Virus record (IMG/VR): IMGVR_UViG_3300042888_000548
Location: 1-26,216 of that record
Length of the DNA stretch: 26,216 nucleotides
Strand: one strand, 5' to 3'
DNA from: a virus
A program made the translations under genes and the position numbers. Shown piece by piece: positions 19,987-26,216 of this stretch; position 1 is the first letter of the stretch; each line of letters opens with the position of its first letter. The notes under the pieces were generated by a model, which saw nothing but the letters and a program-made list of their open reading frames with translations, did not search any database and was not told the DNA's origin.

Positions 19987-22306
19987 TATCTTCTACCTTA
20001 GCAGCTTCTGCAAGTTTTTGCGCTCTAAGAGCTTTTCTTTCTTCCTTAGTCAGCGGTTTAGGAATTTCTACAACAGTAAAATCTAGTTTGTCATCAACTA
20101 TATCAACAGTCACTCTGCCACCGTTTACTAGATCACCAAACAACACTCTACGACTCAGTGGGCTCTTGATCTCGTTGTCGATGATCCTTGCCAACGGTCT
20201 TGCTCCCATCTTCTTGTCGTAGCCTCGATCAGCTAACCAACGTGTGGCTTTGGCATTGACTACAATCTCTATGCCTTTGTCTTTTAATTGACTATTGAGA
20301 TCAGCTACAAACTTTTTAACGATCTGGATAACAGTGTCGCCGCTGAGTTTTGAGAACTTGATCACAGCATCTAGTCTATTACGGAATTCTGGACTGAAAT
20401 GTTTCTTAATAGCTTTGTCATCTTCGCCATTTCGTTCCAGCTCACCAAACCCGATAGTGTTGAGTTCATTGTCTGCTGCTCCAAGATTACTGGTCATAAT
20501 CAGTATGGTGTTGCGACCATCAGCTACTTTACCATTGGATCCTGTAATAAAACCGTTGTCCATGAATGCTAGAAGAATATTCATGACATCTGGATGAGCT
20601 TTTTCGACTTCGTCTAACAGTAAGATAGCATTAGGTGTTTCTTGTAACTTGGTAATCAACATACCGGCATTATCTTCGTAGCCTACATAGCCCGGCGGAG
20701 CACCGATCAATCTTGCCACAGAGTGCTTTTCCTGATACTCGCCCATATCAAAACGTATTAGTTGCATGCCCATCTTATCTGACAATTGTTTAGCAGTTTC
20801 TGTTTTGCCGCAACCGGTAGGTCCAAGGAATAGAAACGATCCAATGGGCTTGTTAGGTGCCTTCATGCCAGCTTGACTTACAAAGATTTTATCTAACAAT
20901 GTATCTACAGCACCGTCTTGTCCGTAAACCACACCTTTCATTTGTGTGTCAAGGTCAGCAAGATTCTTACTTTCTTTCTGAGCTACTGTTTCCAAAGGCA
21001 TGTTGATCATCTTGCTGAGTTCATAGGTGACCTGTTCTATGTCAACGATCTGTGCTACTCCTTCCATGCCCTCGTCATCTTTTAGTTTATATCTAGCGCA
21101 GGCGCAGTCAATGATGTCGATGGCCTTGTCAGGCAGTTTTTTATCTGCCATGTACTTAACGCTGAGTTTAACTGCCTGCTCAATGGCTGCATCGCTGATT
21201 TTAACATTATGATGAGATTCGTAGTATTTCTTTAGACCTTTAAGGATCTTCACTGCCATGTCTGGTGCCGGTTCCTCAATGGTCACACGCTGGAATCGTC
21301 TCATCAACGCACGATCGCTTTCGAAGTGCTTACGATATTCTTCCCATGTGGTAGATGCTATCAGCTTGAGAACACCCTTGGTAAGTATAGGTTTCAACAT
21401 GTTAGCCATGTCGTTTGAACTTCCATTAGCAGCACCTGCACCGTTCATCATATGTGCTTCATCAATGAACAAGATGATCTTGCCTTTCTTTTCTAACGCA
21501 GCCAATACAGCTTTGACTCGTTCTTCAAAGTCACCACGATACTTAGATCCTGCAAGTAGGGCACTGATGTCTAGGGTGTAGACTTGATGGTCTTTGATAA
21601 ATTTCGGTACCTTGCCCTCGTGGATCTTGCGGGCAATGCCTTCGGCAATGGCAGTTTTACCTACTCCGGGATCACCTACCATTAATACGTTGGCTTTGTT
21701 ACGACGAGCCAGCACCAACTGTATTTTTTCTATCTCATCATCACGACCTATTACAGGATCAAGTTTTCGCTGCTTGGCCTTGAGGCTGAGATTAGTACAG
21801 AATTGATTCAGTATGCGATCTATCTGGGTGGTGTTGACTATGCGGGTTTCTACTTCTGCGTCTTCAGTTACCTGTACATTTTCTTGGAAATATTTTACAA
21901 ATTTTTCTTTAGTCACTCCAGCTTTGGTAAGAAAGTAGTAACCGAAACTGTTTTTCTCTGACAGCACACTGATAATGATATCTGCAATTTCCATACGCTG
22001 TCTGCCACTAAACAGCACTTGTGTAAAGCAGCGATTCAACACCCGCTCAACACTGTTGGTCTTTTTTGGTTTCGCATTAGCGTTAGTGGTTTTAATATCG
22101 TTGAGATTGTTTTTTAAATAGTGTTCGATATTTGTTTTGACGAATTTAGCATCAGCGCCAAAACTTTCTAACAGTTTATAAGAATCTTCATCCTCCATGA
22201 TGCCATATATGATGTGTTCAATGGTTATGTATTCATGGTTGAGAGTCTTGGCCATCTCTATAGATTTTTCAAAGATTTCTTGTAGACTCTTGCTGGGTTC
22301 AATCAT
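19952..22306 (-). CDS. clpA: ClpA-type AAA+ unfoldase
   Basis: 784 aa (E. coli ClpA is 758). Order: Clp N-domain (1-145); first AAA+ with Walker A GDPGVGKT (211-218), Walker B I-L-F-I-D-E (278-283) and pore loop K-Y-R-G (255-258); second AAA+ with GPTGCGKT (495-502), I-L-L-L-D-E (561-566) and G-Y-V-G-Y (539-543). There is no ClpB middle domain. Before the C-terminal arm residues N-T-I-G-F (616-620) match the I-G-L/F loop by which ClpA and ClpX dock on ClpP; no clpP is seen here, so host ClpP is the likely partner. It unfolds proteins using ATP. TAATG joins it to dnaJ. Targets unknown. Confidence 0.93.
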   Translation of the reverse strand: MIEPSKSLQEIFEKSIEMAKTLNHEYITIEHIIYGIMEDEDSYKLLESFGADAKFVKTNIEHYLKNNLNDIKTTNANAKPKKTNSVERVLNRCFTQVLFSGRQRMEIADIIISVLSEKNSFGYYFLTKAGVTKEKFVKYFQENVQVTEDAEVETRIVNTTQIDRILNQFCTNLSLKAKQRKLDPVIGRDDEIEKIQLVLARRNKANVLMVGDPGVGKTAIAEGIARKIHEGKVPKFIKDHQVYTLDISALLAGSKYRGDFEERVKAVLAALEKKGKIILFIDEAHMMNGAGAANGSSNDMANMLKPILTKGVLKLIASTTWEEYRKHFESDRALMRRFQRVTIEEPAPDMAVKILKGLKKYYESHHNVKISDAAIEQAVKLSVKYMADKKLPDKAIDIIDCACARYKLKDDEGMEGVAQIVDIEQVTYELSKMINMPLETVAQKESKNLADLDTQMKGVVYGQDGAVDTLLDKIFVSQAGMKAPNKPIGSFLFLGPTGCGKTETAKQLSDKMGMQLIRFDMGEYQEKHSVARLIGAPPGYVGYEDNAGMLITKLQETPNAILLLDEVEKAHPDVMNILLAFMDNGFITGSNGKVADGRNTILIMTSNLGAADNELNTIGFGELERNGEDDKAIKKHFSPEFRNRLDAVIKFSKLSGDTVIQIVKKFVADLNSQLKDKGIEIVVNAKATRWLADRGYDKKMGARPLARIIDNEIKSPLSRRVLFGDLVNGGRVTVDIVDDKLDFTVVEIPKPLTKEERKALRAQKLAEAAKVEDNVIAEDQTNES

Positions 22307-23145
22307 TAGATATTTCCTTGTTTGATCTGTTGTATTAAATTAATTTGTTCAGGATTTAGTATCTTTGGTATTGATACTTTTATCCGTATTAACATATTAC
22401 CTCGCTGCCGTGTGCGCATGTTAGGCAAGCCTTCACCTTTGCAGCTGAGTACTGTGTCTGGCTGTGTACCCGGCGGTAATTTTATGGATAGTGTTTTATT
22501 GTCTAATGTCTGAATATCAATGCTGGCGCCTAGTATGGCGTCCCATACATTTACTTCTCGCTCTATAATCAACGATGTGCCTTCACGACGATATCGACCG
22601 TGTTCTCTGACCACGATGTTTACTAACAGATCTCCTGGCTTAAGACCGGGTATCGAATCGTCGCCCATTCCTTCATATCTAATCTGCTGACCGTGTTCTA
22701 TGCCCGGGGGTATCTGAATGTTGATCATTTTGTTTCTGCCGGGTATAGAAACTTCCGCAGTGAAATCCTTGCCATTAAGCACATCTTCTAATGTAATTTC
22801 TACATTAACGTTGAGTGATCTATTTCTGCGCTGCGGCTGTCGACCAAACCCACCAAACCCAAAATTACCAAATATGTCATTCATATTTCCTGAGTTGAAA
22901 TGGAACTCAAATGGGCTCTGACCAAATCCTCCTGCACCTTGTTGTGCATTGGGATCACCTCCGAGGTCTATGATTTGTTTTTTCTGGGGATCGCTGAGAT
23001 ATTCGTATGCCTGAGAAATTTCTTTGAATTTCTTTTCATCACCTCCTCGATCCGGGTGATATTTCATGGCCATGCTTCGATATGCCTTTTTTATTTCGGC
23101 ATCGCTGGCGTTTCTTTGTATTCCTAAGGTTGCGTAGTAGTCCAT
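22306..23145 (-). CDS. dnaJ: Class B DnaJ/CbpA-type J-domain co-chaperone
   Basis: 279 aa. J-domain 2-60 with the HPD tripeptide at 30-32, Gly/Phe-rich linker 62-101, then two C-terminal substrate-binding domains (from about 108). There is no C-x2-C-x-G-x-G zinc finger, so it is a class B (CbpA-like) protein; CbpA has 306 aa. It would stimulate ATP hydrolysis by host DnaK and hand over clients, perhaps to the ClpA encoded next. The J-domain starts at residue 2, so the ATG at 23145 is fixed, yet no ribosome site precedes it and the promoter puts the transcript start at the same base. Confidence 0.94.
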   Translation of the reverse strand: MDYYATLGIQRNASDAEIKKAYRSMAMKYHPDRGGDEKKFKEISQAYEYLSDPQKKQIIDLGGDPNAQQGAGGFGQSPFEFHFNSGNMNDIFGNFGFGGFGRQPQRRNRSLNVNVEITLEDVLNGKDFTAEVSIPGRNKMINIQIPPGIEHGQQIRYEGMGDDSIPGLKPGDLLVNIVVREHGRYRREGTSLIIEREVNVWDAILGASIDIQTLDNKTLSIKLPPGTQPDTVLSCKGEGLPNMRTRQRGNMLIRIKVSIPKILNPEQINLIQQIKQGNI

Positions 23146-23151
23146 GTATAT

Positions 23152-23180
23152 AGTATATGATAAAAAAAGGACTGTGTCAA
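23152..23180 (-). promoter_or_regulatory. Consensus sigma70-type promoter of dnaJ-clpA
   Basis: Perfect TTGACA (23180-23175), 17-nt spacer, TATACT (23157-23152). The -35 hexamer fills the loop of the terminator hairpin and the T-run lies in the spacer. The predicted start is at about 23145, the A of the dnaJ ATG, implying a leaderless or nearly leaderless message. Confidence 0.88.
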
Positions 23181-23191
23181 GCAGTCCTTTT
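23162..23191 (-). terminator. Rho-independent terminator after the lysis region
   Basis: AAAAGGACTG pairs with CAGTCCTTTT as an uninterrupted 10-bp stem with a 7-nt loop, followed by more Ts (seven in all, 23168-23162). It ends transcription from the lysis and lipoprotein genes. On the plus strand the same hairpin is followed by TATTTAATT, so some bidirectional action is possible. Confidence 0.93.
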
Positions 23192-23215
23192 ATTTAATTA
23201 GAAATTTACTGAGCT

Positions 23216-23509
23216 TTATTTTTTCTTTTCAGGAACTGCTGTACCTTCGTGTTTTTCACGCACCTTAACATCCTTGCAGTTTTGTTTTGGTTTTTTAGTT
23301 TTAGGATCAATCACTGGCTTGCCATCTTTGCCTTGAACATCAACACAGACTTTTTTGGTCTTTGGTGTGTCTGCTTTGGCAGTTGCTGCTGGTGCTGCCG
23401 GAGCCGCCGCAGGTGTTGTAGCTGTTGATTTCTTTGGTTCTTCTTTTGCGCAGGCTGCTGTACCAAATGCTAACATACCTGCAAAAATTGCTGTGGCTAA
23501 TAATTTCAT
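23216..23509 (-). CDS. Small secreted protein or lipoprotein, Lys/Ala-rich
   Basis: 97 aa. Signal peptide MKLLATAIFAGMLAFGTAAC: the Cys at 20 follows T-A-A, an imperfect lipobox, and A-C-A would also allow signal peptidase I. The mature chain has a Thr/Ala/Pro linker (28-50) and a basic end with two Cys (K-V-C-V-D-V-Q-G-K-D-G-K-P and K-Q-N-C-K-D-V). It looks like a bacterial periplasmic protein more than a phage one. As the last gene of the lysis operon, it may alter the envelope late in infection; exclusion of other phages is one idea without direct evidence. Confidence 0.7.
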   Translation of the reverse strand: MKLLATAIFAGMLAFGTAACAKEEPKKSTATTPAAAPAAPAATAKADTPKTKKVCVDVQGKDGKPVIDPKTKKPKQNCKDVKVREKHEGTAVPEKKK

Positions 23510-23510
23510 T

Positions 23511-23633
23511 TTATTTTTCCTTTTTAGCTAACATGGCTTGAACTTTTTCTTGTATAGCTTTTGCCCAGAAAGGTTGTGGAAAATTCCACCCTACAAATGC
23601 ACCTACTGCTACCCATAATAATATATCTAACAT
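23511..23633 (-). CDS. 40-aa single-pass membrane peptide
   Basis: A short gene in the gap between holin and lipoprotein. It has AAAGGAG 7 nt before the ATG, the best ribosome site of this region, and stops one base before the lipoprotein start. Residues 3-16 (DILLWVAVGAFVGW) span or enter the membrane, then N-F-P-Q-P-F-W-A-K and a basic helix ending K-K-E-K. I recall similar peptides in marine phages. It could be a holin partner or antiholin. Confidence 0.72.
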   Translation of the reverse strand: MLDILLWVAVGAFVGWNFPQPFWAKAIQEKVQAMLAKKEK

Positions 23634-23646
23634 GTAAAATCTCCTT

Positions 23647-24150
23647 TTAAATTTCCGGTTGCTCTGGCTGAGCAGGCATAGGTTTGCCTGAACTGCTTAC
23701 TGCTGTAGCCGGCTTAGATGAGCTTCCAAAGCTGCTTCCGCCAAAGCCTGTTGACGGCACTGGCGATCCAAACGATCCTGCTCCAGTTGTTGCACTGCTA
23801 CCAAAGCCTCCTGCAGCTGGTGCTGGACTAAACGCTGGACTGGAATTTGTGGCGGTGTTAAGTCCTCCATTGTTAGCTCCTCCTAGTTTTTCTTGTGTAC
23901 GACCAAATGCCGCAATACCTAAAACTGCACCCATTGCAATGTGGAATAGACCAGCACCTTGTAGTGTTAGCGGATTCCATTGTGTGATAGCTGTGCCTGT
24001 AGAAGTTTGTAGTAGGCTCCACAAGATTGGAAATACGATCATATCCATGGTACATACCAACATGTACATCCACCCCATGGCTGGACGCCATTTGCTCTGC
24101 ATCCAATCTTCTTTTTTCTTTTCGCTTTCGCTTTTTACTTCTTCTGACAT
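23647..24150 (-). CDS. Holin-like membrane protein
   Basis: 167 aa. After a charged cytoplasmic start, K-W-R-P-A-M-G-W-M-Y-M (20-30) opens a first hydrophobic segment (about 24-48) and G-A-G-L-F-H-I-A-M-G-A-V-L-G-I-A-A-F-G-R-T (65-85) the second, a pattern of the holin family found in gene transfer agents and marine phages (R-P-x-x-x-W ... G-x-x-G-R). The C-terminal 80 residues are Gly/Ser/Ala/Pro low-complexity. TAGGAG precedes the ATG. Lying beside endolysin and spanins, it should form the membrane lesion that releases the endolysin. Family call by eye. Confidence 0.75.
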   Translation of the reverse strand: MSEEVKSESEKKKEDWMQSKWRPAMGWMYMLVCTMDMIVFPILWSLLQTSTGTAITQWNPLTLQGAGLFHIAMGAVLGIAAFGRTQEKLGGANNGGLNTATNSSPAFSPAPAAGGFGSSATTGAGSFGSPVPSTGFGGSSFGSSSKPATAVSSSGKPMPAQPEQPEI

Positions 24151-24177
24151 AGTTTTCGCTCCTATTTGTCTGCTGTA

Positions 24178-24798
24178 TTATTTAACTGATTCGAAGATTT
24201 TCTTCTGTTCCTTGTACCATTCTTGCCACATCTTTAATTTTTCTGCGTTTTCGTGGCAGGCTCCGTAGTTTTCGACGACTCTGTCGAGGAGACGACTGGC
24301 TTCAACTCCGCTGGGGGTTCCATCAGTTGACTCGGCACGCTGGGGAACTTCATTACGACTGGCGCTGTCGTGCAGGCTGATAGTAGACCTAGGCAAAGTA
24401 CACTGAGCATCAAGCTGCTTGCCCGCAACTTCTTTGATAATTTCTCTGTTGACATAGACATTTTCCTTAACTATTTTGATTTTTTCTACAATTTTAGTTT
24501 GTATCACTGTATTAACTTGCTGACTTTTTTCTTCAGCAACCTTAACTTTGGCTTCTAATTCTTTAACACGTTCGCGCCAAGCCATTTCTGTTCCATGGCT
24601 TCCGAACAAATAACTGCCTGCTACTAATAATACCACTCCGATCAGTTCTGCAGGTAACTTGTATTGAGAAATCAGCGGAATCCATGTAACTAACTTGCTG
24701 GCCACATACAGTCCAACACCAACAGCAATCAATAGATAAGTGATCCAAAGGAAGAAACTATCTGGAATTAACGACAGCACCCAATGAATCTGCCACAT
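24178..24798 (-). CDS. Rz: Inner-membrane spanin (Rz-like)
   Basis: 206 aa. Two hydrophobic segments (about 17-36 and 48-68) anchor it, followed by a periplasmic coiled coil (about 75-125) and an Rz-like end with Cys133 and Cys181 in Y-G-A-C-H-E-N-A-E-K-L...W-Q-E-W. Rz has one anchor, so the extra N-terminal helix is unusual. Spanins join inner and outer membranes and fuse them in the final lysis step. The outer-membrane partner is encoded inside this gene in another frame. Starts 2 nt after the endolysin stop. Confidence 0.82.
   Translation of the reverse strand: MWQIHWVLSLIPDSFFLWITYLLIAVGVGLYVASKLVTWIPLISQYKLPAELIGVVLLVAGSYLFGSHGTEMAWRERVKELEAKVKVAEEKSQQVNTVIQTKIVEKIKIVKENVYVNREIIKEVAGKQLDAQCTLPRSTISLHDSASRNEVPQRAESTDGTPSGVEASRLLDRVVENYGACHENAEKLKMWQEWYKEQKKIFESVK
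24234..24455 (-). CDS. Rz1: Outer-membrane spanin lipoprotein (Rz1-like), embedded in Rz
   Basis: 73 aa, wholly inside the inner-membrane spanin gene in a different frame. A lipoprotein signal, S-L-M-L-S-V-L-C-L-G-L-L-S-A-C28, ends in a textbook L-S-A-C lipobox. The mature part is Pro-rich (M-K-F-P-S-V-P-S-Q-L-M-E-P-P-A), as in Rz1. AAGGA is 8 nt before the ATG at 24455; an ATG at 24461 is too close to it. It would sit in the outer membrane and bind the Rz coiled coil across the periplasm. Confidence 0.85.
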   Translation of the reverse strand: MSTEKLSKKLRASSLMLSVLCLGLLSACTTAPVVMKFPSVPSQLMEPPAELKPVVSSTESSKTTEPATKTQKN

Positions 24799-24800
24799 CG

Positions 24801-25430
24801 TTAGTGTGCTCCAAAAATATGCAGAGCATGTTCGTAATGTTTAATACGATCTTCTAGACCGATGGTTCCACCGTTGATGCGTTTGGTTAGTGTGAGAATA
24901 TCACCCTTGTCTGCCCATTGATTGAGATTGTTTTGATCCCAGAAGAAGCAAGCACTCTGTACAGCGCCTTCAAAGGTCTGCAGATATTCTGATGCTTCTT
25001 CTACAGGCACATCTATGCTGGCCGCAAAGAATGTGTAATTGTCTTTACCAGTCAACTGAATCAGTCCACGACCACAGTAAGTCCAACCATCTCCCGACTC
25101 TTCTGGACCATTGCCCATACGATTAGCATAGACTCTGTTGGCAATTTTTTCAGGCTTATTGGCGTATGCGGCTGCGATAGCATCGTCTGGGAAGTATTTA
25201 GGAAATACTTTTCTAAGACTGGCCGCTTTATAGTTTAAATTTTCTTTAAGGAACACGAATCCACCACTTTCGTGAGCGCACTGTGCCAAGAAGGCCGCTA
25301 CACGTTGCGGTGTATTGATATCATATTCTGGGAGTATGGCATCTAGTGCATCATACCAGTTCTGTAGATATGGGTTCTTTGGCAGCATTTCTTTTAGCTG
25401 CGCTTTGGTAAAATCAAATGTAAAGCTCAT
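24801..25430 (-). CDS. GH19-type endolysin (chitinase-like lysozyme)
   Basis: 209 aa single catalytic domain. AFLAQCAHESGGF (46-58) holds the general acid Glu54; K-E-N-L-N-Y (62-67) the second Glu; Y-A-N-R-M-G-N-G (101-108) and YCGRGLIQLTGKDNY (118-132) are hallmark blocks of phage GH19 enzymes. It cleaves the glycan strands of peptidoglycan. No signal peptide or cell-wall-binding domain, so export needs the holin. AAGGA is 7 nt before the ATG. First gene of the lysis cassette. Confidence 0.93.
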   Translation of the reverse strand: MSFTFDFTKAQLKEMLPKNPYLQNWYDALDAILPEYDINTPQRVAAFLAQCAHESGGFVFLKENLNYKAASLRKVFPKYFPDDAIAAAYANKPEKIANRVYANRMGNGPEESGDGWTYCGRGLIQLTGKDNYTFFAASIDVPVEEASEYLQTFEGAVQSACFFWDQNNLNQWADKGDILTLTKRINGGTIGLEDRIKHYEHALHIFGAH

Positions 25431-25432
25431 TA

Positions 25433-26185
25433 TCAGATCCTTTTTAATAACATCGAACGTTCGCCGTTGTTGAACACGAATGTGTCACCTACTTTGTTTA
25501 TAGTGTAGTCTCCTAGCACCTTTGTGAGCCAAAATGCTTCGCTGGTAGCTGCTTGATCTACACTGTATCCATCTGTGATGCCTTCTAAGATAGATTCTGT
25601 GTTGCCGTCTTTAACGATTTCTAATCGCACTTGAGAACCGAACGGCTTAACTATAGTTATCACATTGCCGTCAAGACTAAGATCATCCATCAATGTCTTG
25701 CTGAAGAACTTTTTCACATCCTCAGTTCTGTTTCGATTTACAAACTCTTTGTATTCATTAACACTTGAGGGAATCTTGGCCTTGAGGTTGTCTGTGTTGG
25801 CTTCATGCACATGAGTTTGTTTGTAGTATTTGAATTTAAAGTCATCTAGTCCGGTGAGTCTCTTAACACCATAGGTTAGTTCCTGGATGTGTTCAGCCAG
25901 TTTAGGTGTTCTACTGATTTCCACAAATACAGAATATTCGCCGTTGTTGTCCTCACCACTGCTGACATCTGCATCTAGTACAAACTCATAGCCCTTTTCG
26001 ATGAACTCCATGAGATCCTTTGCAGGAGATCGATCTTTGACCTTGAAGCTGACCACGCAGACATCTTGATCTTCGCCCATTTTTGATCTAAATGAATCAA
26101 CTTCAAATACATCATGGACCATCTCTTTTAGGTCAGTGGCTCTTAGCCCTTCGTTAAGCTGCTGGTTGTTCTGCTGGTTGTGCAT
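25433..26185 (-). CDS. Conserved phage protein, unknown function
   Basis: 250 aa, soluble. The conserved start L-R-A-T-D-L-K-E-M-V...S-K-M-G-E-D-Q-D-V follows a Gln/Asn-rich lead (MHNQQNNQQLNEG). Several alternating strands and helices, with E-K-G-Y-E-F-V-L-D-A-D-V-S at 63-75, suggest an alpha/beta domain; I remember relatives in marine myophages without a role. AGGA is 8 nt before the ATG at 26185. The first 32 nt overlap the end of the previous gene in another frame, so the Gln-rich lead is partly dictated by that gene's repeats. Confidence 0.65.
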   Translation of the reverse strand: MHNQQNNQQLNEGLRATDLKEMVHDVFEVDSFRSKMGEDQDVCVVSFKVKDRSPAKDLMEFIEKGYEFVLDADVSSGEDNNGEYSVFVEISRTPKLAEHIQELTYGVKRLTGLDDFKFKYYKQTHVHEANTDNLKAKIPSSVNEYKEFVNRNRTEDVKKFFSKTLMDDLSLDGNVITIVKPFGSQVRLEIVKDGNTESILEGITDGYSVDQAATSEAFWLTKVLGDYTINKVGDTFVFNNGERSMLLKRI

Positions 26186-26216
26186 TTGCCATATCCTGTG
26201 CTTGTTGTTCTGCTGG
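26154..26216 (-). CDS. Partial C-terminus of a Pro/Ala/Gln-rich protein
   Basis: The last 20 codons of a gene entering from the right edge, reading P-A-E-Q-Q-A-Q-D-M-A-N-A-Q-P-A-E-Q-P-A-A then TAA at 26154. Ala/Gln/Pro/Glu tails of this kind are frequent on phage portal and head proteins, but the rest of the gene is outside the window, so no identity is claimed. The repeat unit CCAGCAGAACAAC occurs twice. Confidence 0.55.
   Translation of the reverse strand, partial: PAEQQAQDMANAQPAEQPAA

Noticed and set aside
23684-24268. A 194-codon open frame on the plus strand opposite the holin gene
   Set aside because: It is the mirror of a Gly/Ser/Ala/Pro-rich coding region; it has no ribosome site or neighbours on that strand, and all other genes are on the minus strand.
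1-26216. tRNA genes, CRISPR arrays, insertion sequences, attachment sites, replication origin
   Set aside because: Looked for cloverleaf ends, spaced direct repeats, transposase motifs and iteron-like repeats; none seen by eye.

Overview
This window is a piece of a tailed, T4-type (myovirus-like) phage genome, probably from an uncultivated aquatic virus. Every convincing gene is on the minus strand, so transcription runs from high to low coordinates. The T4-type assignment rests on a family B DNA polymerase beside a sliding clamp, NATAAATA late-promoter boxes, a DsbA-like DNA-binding protein, and many short genes chained by ATGA or TAATG stop-start overlaps. An Rz/Rz1-type spanin pair points to a Gram-negative host. 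Many small proteins resemble, from memory, conserved unknowns of marine cyanophages and pelagiphages.

Layout in transcription order. (1) 26216-23216: the tail of a Pro/Ala/Gln-rich protein, a conserved unknown, then a lysis cassette (GH19 endolysin, inner-membrane spanin with an outer-membrane spanin lipoprotein embedded in another frame, holin-like protein), a 40-aa membrane peptide and a small secreted or lipoprotein. (2) 23191-23152: a Rho-independent terminator whose hairpin loop carries a perfect TTGACA -35 box of a consensus promoter. (3) 23145-18934: a class B DnaJ and a ClpA-type AAA+ unfoldase that keeps the ClpP-docking IGF tripeptide, then an unknown and a putative virion protein. 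(4) 18921-13767: a late-promoter-driven cluster of probable head-internal proteins with short look-alike N-termini, including a nucleotidyltransferase fusion, with an A-type Fe-S carrier and two tiny genes among them. (5) 13749-13704: a second terminator/promoter cassette. (6) 13683-1: the DNA metabolism operon. It encodes a DsbA-like protein, a membrane protein, DNA polymerase (preceded by a hairpin shaped like the T4 gp43 translational operator), sliding clamp, a DpdA-like transglycosylase, a YdcH-like coiled coil, a zinc-ribbon peptide, a QueD-like protein, a glycosyltransferase, GTP cyclohydrolase I, an MBD4-like base-excision glycosylase, a cupin, a phosphoribosyltransferase, a HIT protein and many small unknowns.

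The most coherent biology is a probable 7-deazaguanine DNA modification system (FolE, QueD-like, DpdA-like) in the replication operon. The DpdA-like protein carries near its C-terminus the peptide NTFGSLFEF, which closely resembles the clamp-binding tail of this phage's own polymerase (NTFNKLFDF). I infer that base modification may be coupled to the replication clamp. The phage DnaJ-ClpA pair is a second unusual module, probably able to use host ClpP.

No tRNA, rRNA, CRISPR array, insertion sequence or attachment site was seen. All family assignments are from reading motifs by eye; no database search was run.
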